Shown here: positions 43,083 to 51,974 of the stretch, in pieces
How positions within the stretch are numbered: the first letter of the stretch is position 1
Layout of the letters: each line of letters begins with the position of its first letter
Origin: Chitinophagales bacterium
Lineage (GTDB): Bacteria; Bacteroidota; Bacteroidia; Chitinophagales; Saprospiraceae
NCBI GenBank assembly: GCA_017303475.1
Contig: JAFLBO010000002.1
Location: 124,001-188,000, forward strand
DNA: 64,000 nucleotides
Direction of reading: 5' to 3'
Notes under the pieces: generated by a model
Seen by the model: only the letters and a program-made list of their open reading frames with translations
Database searches by the model: none
What the model was told of the DNA's origin: nothing
Translations under genes and position numbers: made by a program

Positions 43083-44690
43083 TTAATGTTGAACAACCAT
43101 TTTACCGCTACAAAGCGGTTGTCTGTCCGCCCAAATCAGCAGTTGATACATACCTGATGGCCAATTTTTGACTTCTATGGGTAAGCCATCCTGCCCTCTT
43201 GCCCAGGGTATTTCTGCCATAAGTCGACCTTGAGCATCGTAACAATGGAGCCTTTTTTCCACAGATAGCCCCATTAATTCCAGTGGAATTTGAATAAAGG
43301 CAATGTCTTGAGCTGGATTAGGAGAGCAGATGAGCTGCGGAAGTTGTGGTGCTTGAATAATCGGTTCAAAAACACTTGTGATATACTGCGTAAGTCCGGT
43401 GCAGCCCGGCTCCATACATCCATCTGTGCCGTTAACTACCAGTATCCCGATGTTGGGGTTTAGAGATCCAATAGAATTGGTATCGAAGACGGTACCGGTT
43501 GCAGCTATTCGACCGTCAGCCAATTCACACAAATCGAGCATAAACATAGAATTAGACCATGGACGCTGAATAGAATCTGAATAATGCCGCTCCCATAATA
43601 TTTCTCCCGCTTCGGTGGCACGAAAAAGCCAAGTTTTGCCCCTTGAATCTGTGGAAAAATATCCACAGCCCAGGATGTCCCCGTTAGCGGCAGTACTGAC
43701 GCGATGGATAGTTCTTATTGAGACATCATTCCATTCATGTCGCCAAATAGTCTGCCCATCACTATTAACCCGATTCAATACACTGAATTGAGAGGCAATA
43801 GTTGGATCAGATACAAAGGTATCCTGTCGCCACATTACTACCCCACCTCCTCCAGGTAAGGCTGTGGATGTTGGCGCCTGGTTAAGGGTTTTATCCCAAT
43901 TGATCAACCTGCTCCAGATTGGATTCGCATTTTCATCAATTTTATGCATAATGGTATTGTAGCGGTAGACACCATAAAGCCAATGTTCATAAAATCCAAT
44001 GACTGTAGAGGTCAGTAAGAAGTTTCCATCATCCGTACGGCTCATGTGTCCATAGCCAACACTCTGCAAAAATGTGTCAGGGATAATCTTGTTGAACAAT
44101 AGATTGCCGATGCTATCGGTTTTAATAATCCGGATGGCGCTTTCTACGGTGATCCAGGGTTCTTCCAATGATTTAGGTTTACCTTCTGTTACATACAGCA
44201 GGATATCTCCTGATGGCGTTTCTGTTATAGCATCAGAGAAAACATGTAAATCTGAAATATCAGGGTAATAATTGATCCATAACAGGTTTAAATCCTGATC
44301 CATTTTGGCAATAAAAGTACGCATTCGGGAATGCTCATAATCCCGCCACTCGCCTGTTAGTAAAATATGATTGTCAGAGGTGATATAATAGCCACCGCCA
44401 CGAACACTGAATCCAAAATCTACCTGTGGCCCCTCCATTTTAACAACTTTGACAATCTCCTTAGTATCTGCGTCAATTTTAAAAATTTGCGCTTCCCGGT
44501 GAATATCTGGCCCGAATGCGTTTGTTACGTAAATGAAATGACCAATACTCCAAATATTCCCACTATTATCATATCCATACTCATATTGTGGATTGGGATC
44601 GAATGTTTTCAGGTAAGTTTCGGCAGACTGTGCGGCGATACGCATACTTCCAAGGAAGTATATTGCGGCAATGAAATAGCAGGTACGCAT
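43083..44690 (-). CDS. Secreted propeller-like protein with T9SS sorting domain
   Basis: 535 residues from the ATG at 44690, which gives signal peptide MRTCYFIAAIYFLGSMRIAAQ. The body consists of repeating strands with ITSDNHILLTGEWRDY, TPSGDILLYVTEG, TDDGNFLLTSTVIGFYEHW, GDILGCGYFSTDSRG and DGRIAATGTVFD-type blades, as in Bacteroidota beta-propellers that lack catalytic residues. The C-terminal ~80 residues (ICSPNPAQDIAFIQIP, LHCYDAQGRLMAEIP, NWPSGMYQLLIW) are a type A T9SS domain. A 12-bp GC hairpin separates it from the metzincin gene upstream. Function is unknown; binding or scaffolding at the surface is a guess. Confidence 0.82.
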   Translation of the reverse strand: MRTCYFIAAIYFLGSMRIAAQSAETYLKTFDPNPQYEYGYDNSGNIWSIGHFIYVTNAFGPDIHREAQIFKIDADTKEIVKVVKMEGPQVDFGFSVRGGGYYITSDNHILLTGEWRDYEHSRMRTFIAKMDQDLNLLWINYYPDISDLHVFSDAITETPSGDILLYVTEGKPKSLEEPWITVESAIRIIKTDSIGNLLFNKIIPDTFLQSVGYGHMSRTDDGNFLLTSTVIGFYEHWLYGVYRYNTIMHKIDENANPIWSRLINWDKTLNQAPTSTALPGGGGVVMWRQDTFVSDPTIASQFSVLNRVNSDGQTIWRHEWNDVSIRTIHRVSTAANGDILGCGYFSTDSRGKTWLFRATEAGEILWERHYSDSIQRPWSNSMFMLDLCELADGRIAATGTVFDTNSIGSLNPNIGILVVNGTDGCMEPGCTGLTQYITSVFEPIIQAPQLPQLICSPNPAQDIAFIQIPLELMGLSVEKRLHCYDAQGRLMAEIPWARGQDGLPIEVKNWPSGMYQLLIWADRQPLCSGKMVVQH

Positions 44691-44705
44691 GGTACAATAT
44701 GGTGA

Positions 44706-44740
44706 GGCCCTGCAGCAGGCCAAAGGATTGCTGCAGGGCC
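44706..44740 (-). terminator. Intergenic 12-bp hairpin GGCCCTGCAGCA
   Basis: GGCCCTGCAGCA (44706-44717) and TGCTGCAGGGCC (44729-44740) pair perfectly, 10 bases after the metzincin gene. No T-run follows on either strand, so it may attenuate or stabilise rather than end transcription before the next T9SS gene. Confidence 0.5.
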
Positions 44741-44750
44741 GGATGAAACA

Positions 44751-47700
44751 TTAGTGTTGAATGGTAATCTTTTGGCGGGCTACCACCACGCCTTTTTCGA
44801 GCAAGGAAAGTATGTAAATGCCCGAGGGTGTGGTTTGTACCGATAGGGATACATTGCTATCGTCGGGCGCCTGAACTTGTTGCACCAGGATACCTGTGGC
44901 AATATCCCGGAGTTCGAGTACCCGTTCAGCCCCGATTTGTACTTGCTTGGGAAGCTGGACAAGAATCGTTTCATTAGCCGGATTGGGCGCTACCTGCAAC
45001 ACCCCCATTTTTGAGGGTTGTGCGGCAAGTGGCGCATCGCTACGTTCACCAGTCAAATTTGGCAGCCGGGGCATAAAAGTTCTGCCTGTCAGTATGCCTA
45101 ATATACTTTGTGCATAGCCTGCCTCCTGGCTGGATGAATTGGCAATGCCCAACAAGGTTTCTTCCTGCGCAGCATTTAAGGTAAACTCTGGATTGGATAA
45201 TCTTGCAGCATTGATGCCTTGCACCTGCACAAAATACTGATCATCAAGGGTGTTTTGCGGAAATGCCTGAAGCAACCCGTTAGCAGCAGTAAACTGATTC
45301 TGCTCCAGCTTGGCAGCAACCAAGCGCCGCCGATTGGCAGGATTCAGGTCTTCATTCAGCAGTGTTTCAACGGCAGTCCAATTGGTTCCTGCGATGTATT
45401 GCCGAATAAGTTCAGAGGTAATGCGCTCCCGTTGTGATACCAGTACTTGAATCTCACCAGCCAATTGTGGGGTAGGATTGGCAGCATATTCACTGTTTTT
45501 CTGCGCAATTTCAATCCTTAACACATCCAGACAAGCTTTGGTGGTACAGGGTTGTTCCTGAGGAGATTCGGGGAACATACAGTCTGAATAAATTTCGCCA
45601 AATGTCTGTATATTTGTAAAATTACTTTGCGGCATACAAACATCACTGAGCGAACATTTTGGCTTCACCCTTGCGTTCAGATTGGGATTGGGGTGGAAGT
45701 AGAAAAAATGTTTGGTGTTAACCATGGGCGGCGGTAAAATGGTACTGGTTTTAATATTCTCTGGTTTACCAGGGGTAAAATAGTTCCAGGCAGCAAACCC
45801 GTTAGAACCTTGATTTTGAATTTCACCCGGAACAAATGGAGCAGAATCTGTGAATGGCTCAATAAAAAGATCGTGAAAATCCGTGGTAAAATCTTCTTCA
45901 CGGAACAGAAAGCCAAAGTTCCCACCTATTACATTAGTGCCAACGATGTTACCAGAGTAGGTATTACAAAGGTTGTGATTCGCGTTATTGCCGGTATTTT
46001 CAAATTGATTGCCTGCTGAGCCTGAGGCAAAAAAGTTGTCCGTTAGATAACTTTCCGTATTGCCATTAATCGCTACATCAAAATTAAAATTTTCAAAATC
46101 ATTACTAAAAATCTGGACTTTTGAATTTGCTGTTGCCCGAATACCCACAACATTGTTTTCAAATTTGTTGCGATCATCTTGTATTAGACCAAGTGAACCA
46201 ACCCTAACGAAACCATTTAGGGCATTGGAAGCTCCAGCCAAAATACCTCTTTCTGATCCAACGAATCGATTTTTTTTCGTTACATTAAATGCTGCATCCC
46301 AACTGACAATGCCGTCAGAGGCCATATTGTTGAAGGTACATCCTTCAAACAAGATACCATCTGTGTCCCAGATAGACACGCCTGTGTGCATGGAACCCGA
46401 TGCAGTCCGTTCAAAGAGTACATTTTCAAATTTGCTGAAGTTAACAGGATCGTATTTCATAAACTCCGCTCCTTTTCGGCAGTCTCGGAAAGTAAACCCA
46501 TTGGCCTGTATCAATCCCCCCCTAAACTGAGGTACATCCCAGAGCGGATGCCCTTTTGCCGCAGCGCCAATCACCGCGCCTTCTATCATCCCATTACCTC
46601 TTAACAAAACAACCCCCGCCTGATTTGCATTAAGTAAACCATCGGGATCAGGCTGTGCCAAAAGATTATTTCCCTGTACGACAATACCGCGCCAAAACTG
46701 TGATGGGGAACAAGTATTGGCTCTCCTGACATTGCCGCCGTCTATGATAAGTCTGGCTCCTCGTTCCACCGTAATGGAGCCGTCAAACGGCATGAGTAGC
46801 TCGCAGGTTATGGTCAGAGTGGCGCCTGCTTTGACTACTACGTTGGAATAAAGGCGCATTTTTAGATCCCAGGTTTCATTAGTCGTTACCATCCTTTCAG
46901 CAGATGAACTCATATAAGTTGCGTCACAATCTACAAATTGCCACAAGGAGGGATATATTGCAAATGCTCTGTGTACCTTGCCTATTTCTCTTGTTGTCAT
47001 GTAATCTCTTAATCCACCAAAATTAGTTCTCATTACTGCATGAAGATGTGAGTTTGGAGTATGGCAAAGTCCCATTAAGTGTCCAAGTTCGTGGGCAATG
47101 CTTTCCCCTGCTTCGTACTCCATAGTCCAATCAGGTTCACCTAACACATTTCTTTTCCACCATAATTTAAGCCAAACATTTGCAATATGGCATCTCATAG
47201 TATGCACATCATTAAAGTTGGACTCACCTCCGCAAGATGGCTCTAATGCTGGAATTTCACTTGCTGAATGTTGCTTAAAGTATACGTTGTTTTGATAGTC
47301 GGTAGTTGTTCCAAGCACTACCATCTGTTGATGAAGTTGACCATCACTTGTAAAGTATAAGTTAATCGCCTTAGGTGAGGAGGGGCTTCCGTAAATATCA
47401 TCATCCAAATAATCCAGATACCAATTATTCCTCCTTGGCACTCCGGGGATAACATCATTTCGATTGTTCCATCCATTTTCATCCTTTCTAAAAATGATAT
47501 TTGGTACAAATTCTACCTTAGCATTTGATAAAAACGGTAAATTTTGACCCGGAAAATATTCTTCATTCCTGTTTGTTAAATTTGAAAAAACTTCATTTGT
47601 AACATTCATCATATTACTGAGAAAAGTCAAATCTGTAGCATTGTCTTGAAAATTTCCAGACCCATCCAACCGTTGAAGTATAATCAAATTTACCCTCACC

Positions 47701-47978
47701 TTTAGAGGGCTAAAGTTTAAGTTAGGCAAATAAACAGGATTACTAGTCCAGTATTGAGAAGTATTACCACAAACTTGGCCAGATTCTGGGCCACCCCCTT
47801 GCCCGAACTCTGTCCCACATAAAAAAGCAGAGGAATCTATCTGAGATGTGGCTATGCTTGAATTAATTAGAAAGATAAAAATGCTTAGTAAAGCATCGTA
47901 TTGAAACCTTGAAGCGTTGAAGCGTTGAAGCGTTGAAGCGTTGAAGCGTTGAAGCGTTGATTTTAACCAGTTTTTCAT
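44751..47978 (-). CDS. Secreted metzincin (pappalysin-like) with beta-helix and T9SS sorting domain
   Basis: 1,075 residues. The N-terminus contains the 8-residue repeat STLQRFNA, encoded by an 8-bp tandem repeat, before a hydrophobic signal segment (ALLSIFIFLINSSIATS). Residues ~90-340 form a metalloprotease with HELGHLMGLCH (HExxHxxGxxH, first His 296) and a Met-turn candidate AVMRTNF. Residues ~400-740 look like a right-handed beta-helix (repeated GxxFxNNxxGI strands). A helical stretch of ~150 residues follows at ~830-990, and a type A T9SS domain ends the protein (VAPNPANETILVQLP... to ITIQH). It probably acts on proteins outside the cell. Unit changes in the 8-bp repeat would shift the frame. 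Confidence 0.85.
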   Translation of the reverse strand: MKNWLKSTLQRFNASTLQRFNASRFQYDALLSIFIFLINSSIATSQIDSSAFLCGTEFGQGGGPESGQVCGNTSQYWTSNPVYLPNLNFSPLKVRVNLIILQRLDGSGNFQDNATDLTFLSNMMNVTNEVFSNLTNRNEEYFPGQNLPFLSNAKVEFVPNIIFRKDENGWNNRNDVIPGVPRRNNWYLDYLDDDIYGSPSSPKAINLYFTSDGQLHQQMVVLGTTTDYQNNVYFKQHSASEIPALEPSCGGESNFNDVHTMRCHIANVWLKLWWKRNVLGEPDWTMEYEAGESIAHELGHLMGLCHTPNSHLHAVMRTNFGGLRDYMTTREIGKVHRAFAIYPSLWQFVDCDATYMSSSAERMVTTNETWDLKMRLYSNVVVKAGATLTITCELLMPFDGSITVERGARLIIDGGNVRRANTCSPSQFWRGIVVQGNNLLAQPDPDGLLNANQAGVVLLRGNGMIEGAVIGAAAKGHPLWDVPQFRGGLIQANGFTFRDCRKGAEFMKYDPVNFSKFENVLFERTASGSMHTGVSIWDTDGILFEGCTFNNMASDGIVSWDAAFNVTKKNRFVGSERGILAGASNALNGFVRVGSLGLIQDDRNKFENNVVGIRATANSKVQIFSNDFENFNFDVAINGNTESYLTDNFFASGSAGNQFENTGNNANHNLCNTYSGNIVGTNVIGGNFGFLFREEDFTTDFHDLFIEPFTDSAPFVPGEIQNQGSNGFAAWNYFTPGKPENIKTSTILPPPMVNTKHFFYFHPNPNLNARVKPKCSLSDVCMPQSNFTNIQTFGEIYSDCMFPESPQEQPCTTKACLDVLRIEIAQKNSEYAANPTPQLAGEIQVLVSQRERITSELIRQYIAGTNWTAVETLLNEDLNPANRRRLVAAKLEQNQFTAANGLLQAFPQNTLDDQYFVQVQGINAARLSNPEFTLNAAQEETLLGIANSSSQEAGYAQSILGILTGRTFMPRLPNLTGERSDAPLAAQPSKMGVLQVAPNPANETILVQLPKQVQIGAERVLELRDIATGILVQQVQAPDDSNVSLSVQTTPSGIYILSLLEKGVVVARQKITIQH
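47909..47960 (-). repeat. 8-bp tandem repeat (6.5 units) inside the metzincin gene
   Basis: Six perfect TTGAAGCG units (plus strand) and a half unit lie 19-70 bases after the start codon of the minus-strand gene. The unit length is not a multiple of three, so gain or loss of one unit changes the frame. Read in the other two frames, TAA stops follow within about 16 codons after the repeat. Confidence 0.9.
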
Positions 47979-48357
47979 TGTTGAAAAAAGTTTAGGGTAA
48001 AAAAATAGGGTGGCCGACCGCCCCGGTTACCCGGAACGACCAAACTTTTCATAACACTGCTACAAGTGGAAAATTGATTTGCGTGATTATCGCGAGGAGC
48101 TCTGGATTTTGAATACCAACAGTTCAGACAAACCTTTTAATGCCTACCCAAACTATGCATAAAACCAAAGTCCTCTAAAAGATTAAAGCAGTTAACTGGC
48201 GCGCTCTCTTGAACAAGTTAAGTAATATTGGGAGCTAAGCACAAACAAATTTAGGCAAGAGAATTCAATGTTGCAAGAAAGCCCACCAAATTTAACATTA
48301 GTCTTCACCTTGATTTAGTCTTGAATTTATATAACCTCTCCACTTCTATAGTAAAAA
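47979..48357. other. Intergenic region with one coding-like fragment
   Basis: 379 bases without an accepted gene. At 48055-48162 the plus strand reads CYKWKIDLRDYREELWILN and then NTNSSDKPFNAYPNYA up to a TAA, with protein-like composition but no start codon and a stop just upstream. It may be the 3' remnant of a lost gene. The rest is A+T-rich and shows nothing clear. Confidence 0.3.
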
Positions 48358-48798
48358 TCATTTCTGATGACAGGAACACTCATAATTTTCCTCCAGATAG
48401 GCGAATGTTTCCCTACAGATTTTTTCCAAAACGGGAACATTGATATCAGAAAGCTTTTTGACGTAAATACAGGCCTTTGCTATCTTATACTTCCCTAATT
48501 CAGGTAACAATTCCTTGCTTGCCTCTGTTTGAGAATGCACATACAGGGAAATGGCATCTTTTCGTGGGGAAAAAGCTATAAGCGGTGCATCTCCTTCATG
48601 ACCGCTGGCATATTTGTAGTGATAACTACCAAATCCAATGATGGATGGTCCCCACATTTTAGGTTCAAAGCCAGACCATTCGCGCATGAGTTCAATCAAT
48701 TGAAAGCTGTCTGCTTTCTTTTGATCGTTTTCTACAAAGGCTGCAATGAAATCTGAAACATTGATCTCTGTTTCGGTGGTTTTATTCTTTTTGGCCAT
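48358..48798 (-). CDS. DUF1801 (YdhG-like) protein
   Basis: 146 residues. The central FEPKMWGPSIIGFGSYHYKYASGHEGDAPLIAFSPRKD block, with its WGPSIIGFG turn and DAISLYV strand, is characteristic of DUF1801. The family has a YdhG/iron-chaperone-like fold, and its bacterial members are often annotated as putative iron-handling proteins. The C-terminus carries a CSCH motif (YECSCHQK). It is 39 bases downstream of the thioredoxin-like gene and likely shares its promoter. The actual role is unknown. Confidence 0.85.
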   Translation of the reverse strand: MAKKNKTTETEINVSDFIAAFVENDQKKADSFQLIELMREWSGFEPKMWGPSIIGFGSYHYKYASGHEGDAPLIAFSPRKDAISLYVHSQTEASKELLPELGKYKIAKACIYVKKLSDINVPVLEKICRETFAYLEENYECSCHQK

Positions 48799-48837
48799 GA
48801 GCTATGATGCTGGTTTCGTCTGGCAGAGAGGAACAAC

Positions 48838-49350
48838 CTACTTCTTCCCATTCGCCAACACCAGATTGGCATCATTGAGGAACTTAACCTCTTCTTTTCC
48901 TGCTTCAGCGCCGGTGGGATAACCCAGCGAACCGAGCGCATTCAGGTTGAGGTTTTTGGTGTCTTTTTCTTCCGTCACATAAAAGATCCAGATCGTTGGA
49001 TAGCCCTGGATTTTAAAAGCCTGGGCCAACGCCTGATTTTGTTGGGCAAGCTCAGGAGGCAACTGTTTGCGACGAGGGAAGTCGAGTTCGAGGAGAATCA
49101 CATTTTTCTTAGCCCAGGATACAAAGGCTTCTTTGGCAAACACATCTGCCTGCAATTTTTTGCACCAGCCGCACCAGTCGCTTCCGGTAAAAAAGCCAAA
49201 AATGGGCTTTTTAGCAGCATCTGAGGCTTCCATGGCCTTTGATATGTCGGTAAACCATTGCAGATCATCTGAATGGTTGGTAGAAGTTTGTGCTATACCA
49301 GAAAACTGGATTCCTGCAATAAACAGGGTGAGAAAAGCAAATAATTTCAT
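48838..49350 (-). CDS. Exported thioredoxin-family protein (WCGWC)
   Basis: 170 residues with signal peptide MKLFAFLTLFIAGIQFSGIAQ. The thioredoxin fold shows KKPIFGFFTGSDWCGWCKKL, with redox Cys60 and Cys63, and the cis-Pro loop GYPTIWIFY. Such DUF255/thioredoxin_7-like proteins are periplasmic disulfide reductases or isomerases. The insert LDFPRRKQLPPELAQQNQAL is typical of a Bacteroidota subgroup. A promoter box lies 20 bases upstream and DUF1801 follows in the same direction. Confidence 0.9.
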   Translation of the reverse strand: MKLFAFLTLFIAGIQFSGIAQTSTNHSDDLQWFTDISKAMEASDAAKKPIFGFFTGSDWCGWCKKLQADVFAKEAFVSWAKKNVILLELDFPRRKQLPPELAQQNQALAQAFKIQGYPTIWIFYVTEEKDTKNLNLNALGSLGYPTGAEAGKEEVKFLNDANLVLANGKK

Positions 49351-49369
49351 GGAACGTTTAATTATGCGG

Positions 49370-49377
49370 CAAAGTTA
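49370..49377 (-). promoter_or_regulatory. -7 promoter box (TAACTTTG) for the thioredoxin-like gene
   Basis: Minus-strand TAACTTTG, exact TAnnTTTG, 20 bases before the ATG; the leader would be about a dozen bases. Confidence 0.6.
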
Positions 49378-49416
49378 TGGGGTTTCCACACGCGGCGCCC
49401 AAAAATCTTGTGCACC

Positions 49417-50847
49417 TTACTGTTTCAACAAGCGCATAGTTTGCTCCAGCCAGTCTGAGTGGTTATCCAGGCGGTAGTCTGGGGCAATCCCCACTACTTC
49501 ATATTTACGTTGTTGGCGGTAGCGGGTCATGGTGCATCCGAGGTTGAAAGCAAAACAGGGTGTTTCAACTCCGCCAATTTCTCCATACCCTACGTAACCA
49601 CCGGAGTTTTCACCCACCAGGATGGTCTTTTTACTCTCTTTGGCCCAGAACAGCAGCGATTCGCAGGAGCTGGCGCATTTGTTGTTCATGATGATGGCCA
49701 CTTTAGCAGGCCATTTAAGCACAGAATCCAGCCTGACCATCCCGCCATCACTGCGGCGCATGTAGGATTGTTCCGGTTGTTTTTTCATACGGTCAATTTC
49801 CTGGCGCATTTCTTTTAATGAGGCTTGATCGAAATTAAGGGTGTCTTTGCTCATAAAACTGTACCATTCTTCAAACACCTTTATATTGTCTTTGGTCACA
49901 TACACATCTACCACATCGCTTTTGAACGGACCAGTGTAAATGTATTCGAGTAGTTGCTGAGCATTGCCGTCATTTCCACCGCCGTTGTTGCGTACATCTA
50001 TGATCAGATACGGTTTAGCGCGCACCTGCGCATCGTGGTGTGCATAAAAGGTATCCAGCATAGCTGTACTGTGCCCCGAAAAAGTTGGAATTCGCATATA
50101 GTTGGTTTCGGCATCCAGGGCTCTGAATTCCACATTGCTGGATGGATTCAGGTTATAGTCATGCCGCTCCCGCAAGCTGGTTTTGAACCAGTTATCGCCC
50201 AGGCGTCCATCCAGTAATACCATGGAATGGTAATACTGAAGCGAGTGGTTTCTCATATACATGAAGGCTTCAAAAACACCTGGCATGCCTGCCTTGTGCC
50301 GGAGTTCCAATTTTACCTGTCCTGGTTCCCAAAGCGGGGTTTTGGACTCCAGGATCACACCCACATAATCACACAGGCCTTTTTTGTTGGCCGCAATCAG
50401 GATGGTGTAAACAGAGTCTTTGGTTTGATAAATCCCCTCTATATCGTTGAGCGGCCGGTTTTGGTAGTTGTCTGGATTCAACATTATGCGCTCCCTCCTG
50501 ACAAATGCTGTAGTCTGTTTAAAAGCCTGTACAGCAGCCGGATCTTTATCGTTGACGGCCTGGCTTCCCATGCTGATATGGGAGTGATTGTCTTTAAAAA
50601 ACTCCACGTAATAGGTCAGCAATTTGAAGCAATCTGTGGTTTCAACGGCATTCTGGGCCAATTGACTAAGTTCCGCCTTCATGGCTTCGTAAGATTTCCG
50701 GGTTTCTTTGGTTACGTTATCTTTAAAACCTGGCAGGTTTTGTTCGTAGTAACGCACGACAAAATCCAATTCATCTGTACACGGACAAGATTGAGCGGAT
50801 AGGTTTTGGGTGTGCAAAACCAGGAGAATGGGTATCAGGTATTTCAT
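49417..50847 (-). CDS. Exported S41-family (C-terminal processing type) serine peptidase
   Basis: 476 residues. Signal peptide MKYLIPILLVLHTQNLSAQ, then a helical N-terminal region and a middle domain where a PDZ would be expected but is not recognisable. The TSPc core is clear: YLIIDVRNNGGGNDGNAQQL near residue 280, the nucleophile loop NNKCASSCESL (Ser394 probable, near residue 391-397), and the GENSGGYVGYGE segment. The Lys general base is probably in the WAKESKK helix. It resembles Bacteroidota tricorn-like S41 enzymes, which degrade or process exported proteins. It is monocistronic; an AGAGCATG-family repeat lies upstream. Confidence 0.88.
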   Translation of the reverse strand: MKYLIPILLVLHTQNLSAQSCPCTDELDFVVRYYEQNLPGFKDNVTKETRKSYEAMKAELSQLAQNAVETTDCFKLLTYYVEFFKDNHSHISMGSQAVNDKDPAAVQAFKQTTAFVRRERIMLNPDNYQNRPLNDIEGIYQTKDSVYTILIAANKKGLCDYVGVILESKTPLWEPGQVKLELRHKAGMPGVFEAFMYMRNHSLQYYHSMVLLDGRLGDNWFKTSLRERHDYNLNPSSNVEFRALDAETNYMRIPTFSGHSTAMLDTFYAHHDAQVRAKPYLIIDVRNNGGGNDGNAQQLLEYIYTGPFKSDVVDVYVTKDNIKVFEEWYSFMSKDTLNFDQASLKEMRQEIDRMKKQPEQSYMRRSDGGMVRLDSVLKWPAKVAIIMNNKCASSCESLLFWAKESKKTILVGENSGGYVGYGEIGGVETPCFAFNLGCTMTRYRQQRKYEVVGIAPDYRLDNHSDWLEQTMRLLKQ

Positions 50848-50960
50848 GAAATAGGTTTAGGACATAGATCAATATAGGGCTATGAAGGTTGCAGTAATGA
50901 TCTATTTTATTGCTATAAAATCTAACCCTTTATGCCTACTGGCAGTCTGTTTTCTCACTT

Positions 50961-51123
50961 AGAGCATGTTGGGGATTTTCTTGCCGGGCCAAAAACTGTC
51001 CTTTTTCCGCCATTTTTCACCTTTTTTCAGTCACGTAACTCAGGCTATGCTTCTTCAAAAATGCAAAAACTGACGAAAAAAGCTCAAATTTTTGACTCCG
51101 TCAGAAAATCCCCAACATGCTCT
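50961..51123. repeat. MITE-like repeat, AGAGCATG family, copy 2 (163 bp)
   Basis: Terminal 21-bp inverted repeats AGAGCATGTTGGGGATTTTCT / AGAAAATCCCCAACATGCTCT are perfect and flanked by TTA on both sides. This is the longest copy. Its right end runs into the DUF2490 gene, where it supplies the stop codon and last codons. Confidence 0.88.
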
Positions 51124-51910
51124 TACTCCAATCTACGTTAATATAATTATTGATAATAAACCCTGAATTATACTGAAATACATTTTGAGCGGCGGTAGCG
51201 CCAGGCAGGGTTATTTCACGAGGCAGTTGCAGTATTTGGTTGAAAAAACCGCCTTCAATACGCCATTTTTTATTCAATCGGTACCCGATCAACACGCCAA
51301 CGCGGTTTTGATCAAAGATGTTCTCATTGACGTTTTTACCAAATCCGATCAATATTTCGTTATACGCCGCCGCATAAAATTCTTTATCGTCAATTGTTTT
51401 CCCTTTGAGCGGGCATTGCATTCTGAACATATACCGCAAACGGTTTACATAGAAATATTCATCTTCCTTTTGCAGCTCCGGGCTGGTATATCGCCCTATC
51501 CAGCGTTGCTCCAGCATAAAACGATGCGAAAAATCCAGTAAACCAGGCTTATCTGTCAGGGTTACCATTTGGTAGGCCCGATGTTCTGTAAAATCGCGGC
51601 CGAGGCCGTTGATTGGGAAATCGCCGTAGTTAAAGGTTTCAATCCAGGCATATCCAACCCGCAATTGTATTTTAGCGTTGAGTTGATGGTTTACACCAAC
51701 CCTAAGCAAACTTTGTTGCCAATCTGTAACGAAGTTTTCCCGTCGCCATTGGTATTCACTGTGAATGCTCCATTTGTTGTTTAACTTAAAAGTGGCAAAA
51801 TTGGCCCACCAACCAATACGGTTTGAATCTTTCAGACGGGTATTTTGAGCTGTTACGTGGGTGTATAACCCGCTCCAAACCAAACTCAGCAGCAAGAGTA
51901 TTCTTTTCAT
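51101..51910 (-). CDS. DUF2490 outer-membrane barrel protein, 3' end formed by a repeat element
   Basis: 269 residues from the ATG at 51910 (signal MKRILLLLSLVWSGLYTHVTAQ); the upstream frame belongs to a repeat. The body is a run of amphipathic strands typical of DUF2490 barrels: IGWWANFATFKLNNKWSIHSEYQWRREN, LLRVGVNHQLN, HRFMLEQRW, RLRYMFRMQ. The last seven residues, KSMLGIF, and the TGA are encoded by the inverted repeat of the MITE-like element at 50961-51123. The original C-terminus, which should be a final beta strand, may be lost or replaced. It is downstream of DUF3817 with another copy of the same repeat in between. Confidence 0.8.
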   Translation of the reverse strand: MKRILLLLSLVWSGLYTHVTAQNTRLKDSNRIGWWANFATFKLNNKWSIHSEYQWRRENFVTDWQQSLLRVGVNHQLNAKIQLRVGYAWIETFNYGDFPINGLGRDFTEHRAYQMVTLTDKPGLLDFSHRFMLEQRWIGRYTSPELQKEDEYFYVNRLRYMFRMQCPLKGKTIDDKEFYAAAYNEILIGFGKNVNENIFDQNRVGVLIGYRLNKKWRIEGGFFNQILQLPREITLPGATAAQNVFQYNSGFIINNYINVDWSKSMLGIF

Positions 51911-51923
51911 ATTGTACAAAGAT

Positions 51924-51974
51924 AGAGCATATTGGGGATTTTCTGACGGAGTCAAAAAATCCCCAATATGCTCT
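51924..51974. repeat. MITE-like repeat, AGAGCATG family, copy 3 (51 bp)
   Basis: A short, inverted-orientation deletion form: AGAGCATATTGGGGATTTT pairs with AAAATCCCCAATATGCTCT. Relative to the other copies, both arms carry the same change (ATG to ATA and the complementary CAT to TAT), which keeps pairing. Its last base is also the first base of the DUF3817 stop codon. Confidence 0.85.
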
